A stretch of DNA of 64,000 bases from CALLVY01 sp937899855 (lineage in GTDB: Bacteria > Bacteroidota > Bacteroidia > Chitinophagales > Saprospiraceae). Shown piece after piece: positions 1 through 8,687 of this stretch. The stretch is taken from assembly GCA_039820405.1 (NCBI GenBank), contig JBCBQC010000013.1:1-64000 (forward strand), written 5' to 3'. A program made the translations under genes and the position numbers. The stretch's first letter is position 1, and the number at the start of each line of letters is the position of its first letter. The notes below the pieces were generated by a model. The model searched no databases. It was not told the origin of the DNA and saw only the letters and a program-made list of their open reading frames with translations.

Positions 1-530
1 TCAATACATGGTAAAATTACTTAATATTATTTAATAACAAGAGTCAACTTTTTTTAGGACGGCACACCCCTTCGCGGCCACTGGCTCATGCACAGCTCCG
101 CCAAACCCAACCTAGGACCCCGGTCCTAGTGAAGTCAAAAACCGTGTTTTTCCCTTCTCGCGAACCAGGGAAAAGCCATATATAGACGCTCCCGAGGGGG
201 AAATTCCATAAACCATTTCGCGAACAGGCACAAAAAACAGTCCTAAACATCTGATAATCAGCACGAAAAAAAATTTAAAAAAGTGAGGGGTCCGTCAAAA
301 AGAAAAGCGAGAAAACCCGAAAGAAGACCGCAACAATGTCGACCGCAGCAGGCTTTTTAGGTTTTGATGTGCCAGCAGCCCCGTTCGCTATCCAACCCTC
401 GCGGGCGCGATTCCCCCCCCTCTAGACCGTACTATTTTCCCCAGCGCTGCGTTATAAATCCGTAGCTTCTCCCTCTTCCCCATTTTGGCACAGAATTTAC
501 TGCGATTTTATTAGAAAAAATCTGGATACG
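1..530. other. Gene-less region upstream of the first gene
   Basis: No open frame with protein-like composition is visible on either strand. The first 60 bases are AT-rich and could be the tail of a leader or terminator region of a gene outside the window. The stretch holds a perfect 8-base inverted repeat (112-129) and two TCGCGAA sites 60 bases apart (158-164 and 218-224, the second inside the palindrome TTCGCGAA). No clear TAnnTTTG promoter is seen close to the following gene. Confidence 0.6.
112..129. repeat. Perfect 8-bp inverted repeat
   Basis: CTAGGACC and GGTCCTAG flank a two-base CC centre, giving an 18-base near-perfect palindrome. The short centre suggests a protein-binding site rather than an RNA hairpin. 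No T-run follows on either strand. Role unknown. Confidence 0.5.
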
Positions 531-1985
531 ATGCCCACTGCCTTACCCCGTGCCGCTTTACTCTTTTGGGGGCTCTGCCTCGCCTGCTTTTCCACCTTCG
601 CCCAAGAGAACAGCCTGATCATGGGACGCATCGACCACTTGGGCTTGGTCAAAGAAATTGAAATCAACCTCAACGAGCGGTACCTGAACAATAAAAATGT
701 GGTCCACACCGCTGCGGTCTCCGAGGAGGGCTATTTTGTCTTTCCCCTCACCCTCCACGAGCCCCAGCTACTGACCCTCACCTACTCCCGCAACCAAACC
801 CTCCTCTACCTCGAACCCCGCGATACCCTCGAAATCATTACCGACGCCAACTCATTTCCCCATGCCATCCAGTTCGAGCACCGCAGCGGAGCCAATAATA
901 CCCACCTAAAGCAGTATTTGCAACAAAATCCAACCGAACTCAACGCCCTCCGCCTCAAACAATACCGTAGCCGCGGACCCTACTGGTACATCAATGCTCC
1001 CGACATGGACCGCCTGATGCTGGCCAGTACCCCCAAGCAGTTTCGACACCACATGGCCCTGCGCAAAGCGGAAGCCCTCGCCAATCTCGACTCCTACGTA
1101 CGGAGCCACCCAGATGCCCTCACCCCCAGCTACCGCGAATTTATCCGTACCGAGATCATCTACAACTGGGCCTACCACCTACTGCTCTTCGGCGATGTCT
1201 TCAGAAACCGCTACGCCATCGACGACTCCTTTTTTGATTTCCTTACCGAAGTTCCCCTCCAAAACGGCTACATCGGCAACTACTGGTACCGCCACTTCGT
1301 ACAAGCCTACCTCGTTTTCCAACAAGCCCGACAGCAGGAAACCCCACCCACCGAGGTGGAGCAATACCAACTGGCTGGAACCCTCTTTACGGACAAAGCC
1401 CGGGCCTTTTTACAATCCGAAATCCTGGTACGGGGCTTTCGAGCCAAACAAGTGGAAGCGCTGCGCCGGGAGTATTGGGGTTTTTCCGACCACAACGCCT
1501 ATCCCCAATTCGACGAAAAAGTCGCTCGGGTATACTACCAAATCATGAAGTACGCTGCGGGCGAACTGGCACCTGATTTCGTGCTTACCGATCCGAACGA
1601 CCGTCCCGTCAGTCTCCACCAGTATCAGGGCCAAGTCGTCTACCTCAATTTCTGGGCGAGCTGGTGTCGTCCTTGCATGGCTAAGCTAGAGCAATTGCGT
1701 GCCATTCAGGGCCGCTTGGAAGAGGCCGGCGTCGTTTTCCTACACGTCTCCCTCGACCGCGACCGAAGCACCTGGCTCGAAACCCTGACGCACCGCGATC
1801 TGCGAGGCGTCCAAGTGTGGGCCAATGGGGACGTGGAATCGGAAGTGGCCCAAGACTACGAGATAAAAATTCTACCCCAGTATTACCTCATCGACAAGCG
1901 GGGAAACTTTGCCGCCAAACCTCGCGATCACGATCTGATTGAGATCGAATCGGTCCTGCTTCGTCTCAATGCCAGCTCACCATGA
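531..1985 (+). CDS. TlpA-like thioredoxin-domain protein, exported
   Basis: 484 residues. An N-terminal signal peptide (hydrophobic core LLFWGLCLACF, ending near FAQ at about residue 25) directs export. A long central region of unrecognised fold (about residues 30-340) is followed by a TlpA/AhpC-type thioredoxin domain (about 345-480) whose active site reads WCRPC near residue 377. Proteins of this build are common in Bacteroidota as periplasmic thiol-disulfide oxidoreductases; the substrate cannot be read here. The stop codon overlaps the start of the next gene (ATGA), so the two are translationally coupled. Confidence 0.85.
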   Translation: MPTALPRAALLFWGLCLACFSTFAQENSLIMGRIDHLGLVKEIEINLNERYLNNKNVVHTAAVSEEGYFVFPLTLHEPQLLTLTYSRNQTLLYLEPRDTLEIITDANSFPHAIQFEHRSGANNTHLKQYLQQNPTELNALRLKQYRSRGPYWYINAPDMDRLMLASTPKQFRHHMALRKAEALANLDSYVRSHPDALTPSYREFIRTEIIYNWAYHLLLFGDVFRNRYAIDDSFFDFLTEVPLQNGYIGNYWYRHFVQAYLVFQQARQQETPPTEVEQYQLAGTLFTDKARAFLQSEILVRGFRAKQVEALRREYWGFSDHNAYPQFDEKVARVYYQIMKYAAGELAPDFVLTDPNDRPVSLHQYQGQVVYLNFWASWCRPCMAKLEQLRAIQGRLEEAGVVFLHVSLDRDRSTWLETLTHRDLRGVQVWANGDVESEVAQDYEIKILPQYYLIDKRGNFAAKPRDHDLIEIESVLLRLNASSP

Positions 1986-2752
1986 ATAGGAGTATCCTGC
2001 GTTTCAACATCCTGGGGGTCTGCTGCCTCCTCTTTGGACTGCCCCTAATTGGCCGGGCACAACAGGACACGGTCTATACCGCTGCCGATCAGATGCCTTA
2101 TTTTCCCGGTTGTGACCAGTGGGACAATCAATCCCAGGAAAAGCGCGCCTGCTCCAACGAAAGCCTGGTCAGTTTTATCGGCAACTACCTCGAATATCCC
2201 GATCAAGCCCGCAGCGAAGGGATCGAAGGGACCGTCTACGTCAGCTTTGTCATCGACGCCGGGGGGAAGGTGTGTCATCCATCCGTCCTGCGCGACATCG
2301 GTGGCGCATGTGGAAGCGCCGCCCTGGAAGTCCTCGAAAAAATGCCGCCCTGGCAACCCGCCCTCCACCGTGGCCAAGCCGTGGCCGTACGCCTCAATCT
2401 GCCCATTCAGTTTGCCTTCGGAGCGAATCAGGACGAACAATCCGGCACCTACCGCATCCATTGGGGCATGCTCAAAGGCAATCAAATCAGCCGAATCCAA
2501 TTGCTCCAACACGAAACCACCCCCCTCCAGGTACGCGATGCCTTCGGCAACGATATCCCCATCAGCGAGCTCTTGTTTACTTACGAGAAAAACCGCAGCT
2601 ACCAGGATGCGAAGAGCAATGGCAAATTGACCCCCGCCATGCAGAAGGTACTCCGACGCGCCCGCAAGGGAGGAGTTTTCTCCATCGTAGCCACCATCCA
2701 AAAAGACGGGGAATTTGTCTACGTCGAAAGGAGTTTGGAAATCATTGAATAA
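1982..2752 (+). CDS. TonB C-terminal-domain protein
   Basis: 256 residues. A signal peptide or anchor lies at residues 1-26. Residues about 60-140 match the TonB C-terminal domain (YPDQARSEGIEGTVYVSF then VIDAGGKV, and PPWQPALHRGQAVAVRLNLP). Residues about 150-256 form a second domain that I do not firmly recognise; its pattern (DIPISELLFTY, SNGKLTPAM, ARKGGVFSIVATIQ) is reminiscent of the GldM C-terminal domain, which is a guess. Unlike classical TonB there is no long proline-rich linker. It overlaps the thioredoxin gene by four bases and probably works with it in the envelope. Confidence 0.75.
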   Translation: MNRSILRFNILGVCCLLFGLPLIGRAQQDTVYTAADQMPYFPGCDQWDNQSQEKRACSNESLVSFIGNYLEYPDQARSEGIEGTVYVSFVIDAGGKVCHPSVLRDIGGACGSAALEVLEKMPPWQPALHRGQAVAVRLNLPIQFAFGANQDEQSGTYRIHWGMLKGNQISRIQLLQHETTPLQVRDAFGNDIPISELLFTYEKNRSYQDAKSNGKLTPAMQKVLRRARKGGVFSIVATIQKDGEFVYVERSLEIIE

Positions 2753-2761
2753 GTCGGGCGC

Positions 2762-3250
2762 TTAAAAAAGGCTACCCTGGGTGGCAAAGCTCAGCGGATT
2801 CTCCAGCTGGAGCAGGTAGCGCTTGGTGTCCAATCCGTAAAAATAACCCTGTAGCTGACCGTTTTTAGCAATCACCCGGTGACAGGGGACGATAATGGCA
2901 ATGGGATTGTTGCGATTGGCCAGGCCTACGGCGCGGACGGCGCTGGGATTGCCGACCTGTTCCGCAATCTTGGAATAGGAAGTGGTCCGACCGTAGGGGA
3001 TGGTGAGCAGGGCTTGCCAAACGGAACGGTTAAAAGCGGTGGCCTCGCCCCAGTCAAACTGCACCTCAAAATCCCGACGCTTCCCCGCGAAGTATTCTTC
3101 CAACTGCACCGCAGCTTGCTTTACCGGAGCGGGTAACGCTTCGGTCGGCCGAGGGCTACCTTCGTACTTGCGTACCCGCCGCAAGCCCCGCGCGCTTCCG
3201 CTAATTTCCAATCGACCGATGGGGGTATCAATGTAGTGTTTGGCAATCAT
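2762..3250 (-). CDS. ogt: Methylated-DNA--protein-cysteine methyltransferase
   Basis: 162 residues. This suicide repair enzyme takes methyl groups from O6-methylguanine. The acceptor motif PCHRVI is present near residue 125, preceded by the helix-turn-helix and arginine-finger region (SAVRAVGLANRNNP). Length fits the Ogt family. It is the last gene of the his operon, 15 bases after hisIE, and converges with the TonB-domain gene with only 9 bases between the stops. No function in histidine synthesis is expected; it is a passenger in the transcription unit. Confidence 0.93.
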   Translation of the reverse strand: MIAKHYIDTPIGRLEISGSARGLRRVRKYEGSPRPTEALPAPVKQAAVQLEEYFAGKRRDFEVQFDWGEATAFNRSVWQALLTIPYGRTTSYSKIAEQVGNPSAVRAVGLANRNNPIAIIVPCHRVIAKNGQLQGYFYGLDTKRYLLQLENPLSFATQGSLF

Positions 3251-3265
3251 TGGTATAAATCTACG

Positions 3266-3892
3266 TTAACGATGGCGCTTTTCCAAAACGCTGACTACAT
3301 CCTCCAAACCGTAGCCTTTGGCACGCAACAAGACCAAGTAATGGTACATCAGATCCGCCGCTTCCCCTAGAAACAGCTCCTCATTGTCGTCCTTGGCCTC
3401 AATGACCAACTCCACAGCTTCCTCCCCTACCTTCTGCGCCACCTTGTTGATGCCCTTGGCAAAGAGCGAAGCGGTATAGGATTGGCCCGATGGATGATCG
3501 TGACGCTCCTTGATGGTCTTTTGTAAGCTTTTGAGAAAGGCAATGTCGGCTTCCACTTCCCCAAAGCAAGTCGTTGCCCCGGTATGACAAGTAGGGCCAT
3601 GCGGATGCGCCAATACCAACAGGGTATCTCGATCACAATCCAACTTGATGTCGACCAGGTCGAGGTAGTTTTGCGAGCTCTCGCCCTTGGTCCACAGGCG
3701 TTGTTTGCTGCGGCTAAAAAAAGTGACCCGTCTTTCGGCAAGCGTCTTTTCCAAGGCCTCCCGATTCATGTACCCGAGCATCAGGACCGCTAGGTTTAGG
3801 GCGTCCTGTACCACCACGGGTACCAGCCCAGCCCCCTTTTCAAAATCTACCGCAGCGATTAATTCCGTATCGTTGAATTCCGTATGGTTCAT
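3266..3892 (-). CDS. hisIE: Bifunctional phosphoribosyl-AMP cyclohydrolase / phosphoribosyl-ATP pyrophosphatase
   Basis: 208 residues. It catalyses steps 2 and 3 of histidine synthesis. The HisI domain (about 1-115) has the metal-site region DCDRDTLLVLAHPHGPTCHT; the HisE domain (about 118-205) has EEAVELVIEAK and GEAADLMYHYLVLL. The fusion is usual in Bacteroidota. It sits apart from the other his genes, behind osmC-like, metZ and metX, but on the same strand with a 30-base gap to metX and 15 bases before ogt, so it is probably part of the same transcript. Confidence 0.95.
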   Translation of the reverse strand: MNHTEFNDTELIAAVDFEKGAGLVPVVVQDALNLAVLMLGYMNREALEKTLAERRVTFFSRSKQRLWTKGESSQNYLDLVDIKLDCDRDTLLVLAHPHGPTCHTGATTCFGEVEADIAFLKSLQKTIKERHDHPSGQSYTASLFAKGINKVAQKVGEEAVELVIEAKDDNEELFLGEAADLMYHYLVLLRAKGYGLEDVVSVLEKRHR

Positions 3893-3922
3893 TTTTTTAC
3901 TTTACTGGTTCTATCCTTCCCA

Positions 3923-4975
3923 CTAGGTCCACCACTCTTGCAGGGCCCGGCTGATTTGTGCCACCTCAATCAGAAAGCCATCGTGGCCGTACTTACTTTC
4001 GATCAGCCGGTAGGTGGACATGGGAAGGTGCTTGGCTAAAAATAATTGCTCCACCTTGGGAATGAGCCGATCCGTATCGATGGCGATTACCAGGGCGGGA
4101 ATCTTGATGTCCTGGAGCGTTTTTTCCAGGCCTCCCCGCCCGCGCCCCAAATGGTGAGTATCCAGGGTTTTGAGCAGTTGATAATAACAGTGAGCGTAGA
4201 AACGCCGCTCCAACTTCTCCCCCTGATAACGGATGTAAGACCCCGCGCTGAAATGCTCCAAACGCTCATCCCGATCGGTTTGGCGGTTGACGTAGGCCTC
4301 TGAGGTCCGGTAGTGCAGCAGGGCATTGCCCCGGGCCGCCCGCAAAGCCACCGCCCCGGCCTTGTCGGTATTCTCCACAAAGGTTGGATCAGCTTCCAGG
4401 ATCATCCGCTGGGCCTCGTGGATGGCAATGCTCCAGGCACTTTCCCGTGCACTGGTCACCAACAGGGCCATCCGCTCAATCAAGTCCGGTTGGAAAAGCG
4501 CGTACTCCAACACCTGGTGTCCGCCACAAGAGCCGCCGATGCAAAGGTTGATTTTTTCAATCCCCAAATACTGCCGTAAGCGATCGTGCGCCCGCACCAA
4601 GTCGCGAATGGTCACCACCGGGAAGTCCAAGCCGTAGGCCTCCCCCGTCCGGGGGTCGATGCTCCGTGGCCCGGTGGTCCCGTAGCAGGAACCCAGAATA
4701 TTGGCACACACAATGAAGTGCTCCTCCGGGTCAATCACCGTTCCCTGCCCAAACAAACCCGACCACCAATCGAGCACTTCCGAATTGGCCGTGAGCGCGT
4801 GACAAACCCATACGACATTGTCACCCGCCGCGTTCAATCGACCGTAGGTGTGATAGCCAATCTCCAACTCGGGCAGTACCACTCCGGACTCCAAAGGGAA
4901 AGGCTCGGCAGAATGAAAAGATTGCAGCCCCTCAATGGCCACGGGAATGGGATAAGTGGTCTTCATTGTTTCCAT
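3923..4975 (-). CDS. metX: Homoserine O-acetyltransferase (MetX type)
   Basis: 350 residues from the ATG at 4975 (a second ATG lies at 4966); upstream in-frame starts would run into metZ. An alpha/beta-hydrolase acyltransferase that activates homoserine for methionine synthesis. Visible are HALTANSEV, the nucleophile elbow IGGSCGGH (Ser near residue 150), the acid in IDTDRLIP and the histidine in SKYGHDGFL. Whether it uses acetyl- or succinyl-CoA cannot be decided from these motifs. It follows metZ by 35 bases, and the two enzymes act in consecutive steps. Confidence 0.92.
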   Translation of the reverse strand: METMKTTYPIPVAIEGLQSFHSAEPFPLESGVVLPELEIGYHTYGRLNAAGDNVVWVCHALTANSEVLDWWSGLFGQGTVIDPEEHFIVCANILGSCYGTTGPRSIDPRTGEAYGLDFPVVTIRDLVRAHDRLRQYLGIEKINLCIGGSCGGHQVLEYALFQPDLIERMALLVTSARESAWSIAIHEAQRMILEADPTFVENTDKAGAVALRAARGNALLHYRTSEAYVNRQTDRDERLEHFSAGSYIRYQGEKLERRFYAHCYYQLLKTLDTHHLGRGRGGLEKTLQDIKIPALVIAIDTDRLIPKVEQLFLAKHLPMSTYRLIESKYGHDGFLIEVAQISRALQEWWT

Positions 4976-5010
4976 TAATTTCTTACCATTTTGGTGAAGG
5001 TCATCTTTTA

Positions 5011-6177
5011 CTAAACGGAGCGCTCCAGGGCCTGTTCCAAATCCGCCGCAATATCTTCCAAGTGCTCCAGGCCCACCGATACCCGCAACAAACCGGGCGT
5101 AATGCCCACCGCCGCCCGCTCCTCCACCGGTAACTTCGCGTGGGTCGTCGAGGCCGGATGGGTGACGATGGTCCGCGTATCGCCCAAGTTGGCGCTGAGC
5201 GAGAGCCATTCCAGGGCATCGAGCAGTTTGCGGCCCTGCTCCAGCCCGCCCCGTACCTCAAAGGTAAGCAATCCACCGCCTTTTAACATCTGACGCCGGG
5301 CAATGGCTGCCCCCGGATGGGAATCCAGAAAGGGATAATGGACCGCCACGACCTCCGGATGCTCGGCCAAACGCTGGGCCAAAGCCAGGGCATTGTCGCA
5401 GTGGCGATCGAGTCGGACGGCCAAGGTCTCCAGACTTTTGGACAGCAGCCAGGCGTTGAAGGGCGATAGCGCAGGACCCGTACTTCGGCAGAACCCGTGT
5501 ACCTTTTCCATCCGCTCCGCATCTCCCGCAATCAAACCTCCCATTACGCGCCCCTGCCCATCGATAAACTTCGTGGCGGAGTGGATGATGAGATCCGCCC
5601 CAAACCGCGCGGGCCGTTGGAGGTAGGGCGTGGCAAAACAATTGTCGACACAGTAAAGCAAACCGTGCTCGCGGCAAAATTGACCAGCCCGTTCCAGATC
5701 GACAATATCGAGACCGGGATTAGACGGCGTTTCGACAAATAGCAGCTTGCTGTTGGGGCGTAGCGCAGCCGCCCACCGCTCGGGAGCACGGGGAGGGAGC
5801 CAACTCACTTCAATGCCCCACTCGGGTAGGTACTTACTGAAGATGGAATAGGTCGACCCAAAAACGGCCCGGGAGGCCAGGACGTGGTCCCCCGCCTTGA
5901 GGAAGGTCATCATACTGGCGAAGACCGCCGACATGCCCGAGGCCGTAGCTACCGCACGATCGACGCCTTCGAGCGCCGCTATTTTTTCTTCCAACTCCCG
6001 ACAATTGGGATTGGTAAAACGGCTGTAAATGTTGCCCTCCGCTTCTCCCGCAAAGAGACTACGCATCTGCTCGGCATCGTCGAAGACGAAGCTGGAGGTG
6101 GGAAAAAGCGGCGTGCTGTGCTCGCGCTCGGCCGTCCGGGCGGTTTGGATCCGGATCGCCTTGGTCTCGAATTTCAT
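5011..6177 (-). CDS. metZ: O-acyl-homoserine sulfhydrylase, PLP-dependent (MetZ type)
   Basis: 388 residues, a Cys/Met-metabolism PLP enzyme. The PLP lysine is in HSATKFIDGQGRVMGG (near residue 205), a signature that points to MetZ rather than cystathionine gamma-synthase. It makes homocysteine from the acylated homoserine produced by MetX, encoded just downstream. The start overlaps the stop of the OsmC-like gene by four bases, so translation is coupled. Gene position inside the his operon is unusual. Confidence 0.9.
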   Translation of the reverse strand: MKFETKAIRIQTARTAEREHSTPLFPTSSFVFDDAEQMRSLFAGEAEGNIYSRFTNPNCRELEEKIAALEGVDRAVATASGMSAVFASMMTFLKAGDHVLASRAVFGSTYSIFSKYLPEWGIEVSWLPPRAPERWAAALRPNSKLLFVETPSNPGLDIVDLERAGQFCREHGLLYCVDNCFATPYLQRPARFGADLIIHSATKFIDGQGRVMGGLIAGDAERMEKVHGFCRSTGPALSPFNAWLLSKSLETLAVRLDRHCDNALALAQRLAEHPEVVAVHYPFLDSHPGAAIARRQMLKGGGLLTFEVRGGLEQGRKLLDALEWLSLSANLGDTRTIVTHPASTTHAKLPVEERAAVGITPGLLRVSVGLEHLEDIAADLEQALERSV

Positions 6178-6596
6178 TCGCTGGGATTTATCGAAACGCG
6201 GTAATTAATGGTAGCGGTTTTCTCCAAAATACGCGTCACCGAACAGTATTTCTCCATCGACAGTTCGACGGCCCGGCGCGCCTTGTCTTCCTGCAAATCC
6301 CCGTAGAGCTGGTAGTCAACCTGTACGGTCTCGAAAATGGCGGGCACTTCGTTTTCCCGGCGCGTTGCGGAAACGGTCACCTTGATATCGTCTAGGGGCT
6401 GGCGCATCTTCTCCAGGATCATAACGACGTCGATGGAGCTGCAACCGGCCAGGGCCATCAGGACGGTTTGCATGGGGCGGGCCCCTTTGCCTTCGCCCCC
6501 AATTTCGGGAGAGCCATCCATCTCGATGGCATTGCCCTCCTCGTTGCGAGCGACAAAATGTACGGCCTGATTGAGGCGTTCTAGGGTAATTTTCAT
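6174..6596 (-). CDS. OsmC/Ohr-family protein
   Basis: 140 residues from the ATG at 6596; longer frames overlap hisF. Core OsmC pattern: ARPMQTVLMALAGCSSIDVV carries the conserved catalytic-type cysteine, and SMEKYCSVTRIL carries the second cysteine. OsmC/Ohr proteins are small thiol peroxidases, but YhfA-like members next to sulfur genes have no firmly known substrate. It sits between hisF (10-base gap) and metZ (overlap), so a link to sulfur or redox metabolism is plausible. Confidence 0.85.
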   Translation of the reverse strand: MKITLERLNQAVHFVARNEEGNAIEMDGSPEIGGEGKGARPMQTVLMALAGCSSIDVVMILEKMRQPLDDIKVTVSATRRENEVPAIFETVQVDYQLYGDLQEDKARRAVELSMEKYCSVTRILEKTATINYRVSINPSE

Positions 6597-6606
6597 CGGC
6601 TTGGTT

Positions 6607-7362
6607 TTATGGTCTGATGGATAGCCCGCGCTCCCGCAATCGGCGCTTGAGCTGGGGAATCCCAATTTCTTTGTAGTGAAAGATGCTCGCCGCCAGGGCC
6701 GCATCCGCCTTGCCACGCGTAAAGGCTTCCACGAAGTGCTCCTCCGTACCGGCCCCCCCCGAAGCGATGATCGGAATCGACAACTGCTCCGCGAGCCGGG
6801 CCAAGGCCTCCACGGCAAAGCCATTTTTGGTCCCATCGTGATCCATAGAGGTAAACAGGATCTCCCCCGCTCCCCGCTCCTGACATTCCCGGGCCCAAGC
6901 CATCAATTCGATCGCCGTGGCCACCCGACCTCCGTTGAGGTGCACCATCCACCGTTCCGCCACCTGACGTGCATCAATAGCTACTACGATACATTGGCTC
7001 CCAAAGTTGTGCGCCAGCTCCTCAATTAATTCTGGCCGCCGCACCGCAGCCGAATTTACGGAAATTTTATCAGCTCCCGCCCCCAATAAGACCTCGACGT
7101 CCGCCACCGAACGCACCCCCCCACCGATGGTAAAGGGAATGTTCAACTCGCGGGCCACCCGGCGGGCCAGGTCCGCCAGCGTCTTGCGTTTTTCGTTGGT
7201 CGCAGTGATGTCCAAAAAGACCAATTCGTCGGCCCCTTCTCGGCTGTACAAGCTCCCCAGCTCCACGGGATCGCCCGCATCGCGAAGGTTGACAAAGTTG
7301 ACGCCTTTGACGGTACGGCCGTCCTTGACGTCCAGACAGGGAATGATGCGTTTGGCTAACAT
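6607..7362 (-). CDS. hisF: Imidazole glycerol phosphate synthase, cyclase subunit
   Basis: 251 residues, a TIM barrel. It starts with the family signature LAKRIIPCLDVKDGRTVKG, has the phosphate-binding repeats IGGGVRS and ASGGAG, and the second catalytic aspartate in SMDHDGTKNG. With HisH it converts PRFAR and glutamine-derived ammonia to IGP and AICAR. It overlaps the end of hisA by seven bases. Confidence 0.97.
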   Translation of the reverse strand: MLAKRIIPCLDVKDGRTVKGVNFVNLRDAGDPVELGSLYSREGADELVFLDITATNEKRKTLADLARRVARELNIPFTIGGGVRSVADVEVLLGAGADKISVNSAAVRRPELIEELAHNFGSQCIVVAIDARQVAERWMVHLNGGRVATAIELMAWARECQERGAGEILFTSMDHDGTKNGFAVEALARLAEQLSIPIIASGGAGTEEHFVEAFTRGKADAALAASIFHYKEIGIPQLKRRLRERGLSIRP

Positions 7363-8081
7363 GAGGCGATAAAGTTGGTGAGTTCCTTGAGGGGGATGGT
7401 ACCTTCGTAGAGGGCCTTGCCGACGATGGCACCGCTACAGCCCAGAGCGGCCAGGGCTTCCAAATCCGCTAGGGTCGTGACGCCACCACTAGCGATGAGT
7501 TGGAGCTCGGGAAAACGCTGCCGAATTTGCCGGTACAGCTCAATGGCCGGACCCCGCAACAAGCCATCCTTGGCGATGTCGGTACAAATGACGTAGCGGA
7601 TGCCCGCGCGGTGATAATCGTCGAGAAAGTCAAACAAGTCAAAAGCGCTTTCCTCCCGCCAGCCACTGACCGCAATCCGCCCCGCCTTGACGTCGGCTCC
7701 CAGAATGATGCGATCGGCACCGTAGCGCTCCAACCACTCCAGGACCAAGGGGCGGTTCTTGACCGCCAGGGTACCCACCGTAATCTGCTGCGCTCCACTG
7801 GCCAGGGCCAATGTTACGTCGGCTTCGGACTTGATGCCCCCACCAAAATCAATGGTCAGTGCCGTTTCGCGGGTAATGGCGGCGAGTACCGCGTGATTGA
7901 TGATCTTTTTGGACCGCGCCCCGTCCAGATCCACCAGGTGCAAACGGCGAATTCCCAGCGCTTCAAAACGCTTGGCGACGGCGACGGGGTCTTGGTCATA
8001 CACCTTTTTTCGGTCGTAATCGCCTTGGGTCAAACGGACGCACTGGCCGTCAATGATGTCGATGGCGGGAATGATTTCCAT
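7356..8081 (-). CDS. hisA: ProFAR isomerase
   Basis: 241 residues, a TIM barrel paralogous to HisF. It isomerises ProFAR to PRFAR in histidine synthesis. Catalytic aspartates lie in IPAIDIIDGQCVRL (near residue 8) and ICTDIAKDGLL (near 128-133). Phosphate loops IDFGGGIKS and IASGGVTT are intact. It is placed between hisH (3-base gap) and hisF (overlap). Confidence 0.97.
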   Translation of the reverse strand: MEIIPAIDIIDGQCVRLTQGDYDRKKVYDQDPVAVAKRFEALGIRRLHLVDLDGARSKKIINHAVLAAITRETALTIDFGGGIKSEADVTLALASGAQQITVGTLAVKNRPLVLEWLERYGADRIILGADVKAGRIAVSGWREESAFDLFDFLDDYHRAGIRYVICTDIAKDGLLRGPAIELYRQIRQRFPELQLIASGGVTTLADLEALAALGCSGAIVGKALYEGTIPLKELTNFIASC

Positions 8082-8084
8082 AAA

Positions 8085-8678
8085 TTATTGGGCTAAAAAA
8101 TTACGCAATAGGCGCTCCCCAATCGAGCCCGATTTTTCGGGGTGAAACTGAGTCGCAAAGAAATTATCCTTCTGAATGGCCGCACTAAAGGGGTGGATGT
8201 AGTCGCTGCGGGCAATGGTGTGGGGACCCAATTCGACGTAATAGCTGTGGACGAAATACACGTACTCGCGCTGCAGAGCGGGGTCGATGAACCCCTCCGC
8301 TTCGATCTGGTCCAGGCTGTTCCAACCCATATGGGGCACTTTTTGCGCGGGCTGCTGGGGAATAAAGCGGCGGACACGCTCGGGAAAAACCCCAATACAG
8401 GGCGTGTCGTTTTCCTCGGAGTGTTCACAGAGCAACTGCATGCCCAGACAGACGCCCAGTACGGGTTGTCGCAAGCTGCGAATCAACTGATCGAGCTGGT
8501 GACTACGCAGGTAATCCATCGTCGTACTCGCCTCCCCCACACCGGGAAAGATGACCTTCTCCGCCCCGCGGATGGCCGCCGGGTCTTTGGTCAGCAGGGC
8601 CTCAACGCCGAGCCGCTGGAGGGCAAAAAGTACCGATTGGACGTTGCCCGCATTGTAATCGATGATGGCTACTTTCAT
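8085..8678 (-). CDS. hisH: Imidazole glycerol phosphate synthase, glutaminase subunit
   Basis: 197 residues, a class I glutamine amidotransferase. The catalytic triad is visible: Cys in LGVCLGMQLL (near residue 78), His and Glu in TQFHPEKSGS (near 180). It supplies ammonia to HisF. It lies 9 bases after hisB in the operon. Confidence 0.97.
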   Translation of the reverse strand: MKVAIIDYNAGNVQSVLFALQRLGVEALLTKDPAAIRGAEKVIFPGVGEASTTMDYLRSHQLDQLIRSLRQPVLGVCLGMQLLCEHSEENDTPCIGVFPERVRRFIPQQPAQKVPHMGWNSLDQIEAEGFIDPALQREYVYFVHSYYVELGPHTIARSDYIHPFSAAIQKDNFFATQFHPEKSGSIGERLLRNFLAQ

Positions 8679-8687
8679 ATCTTGGAG

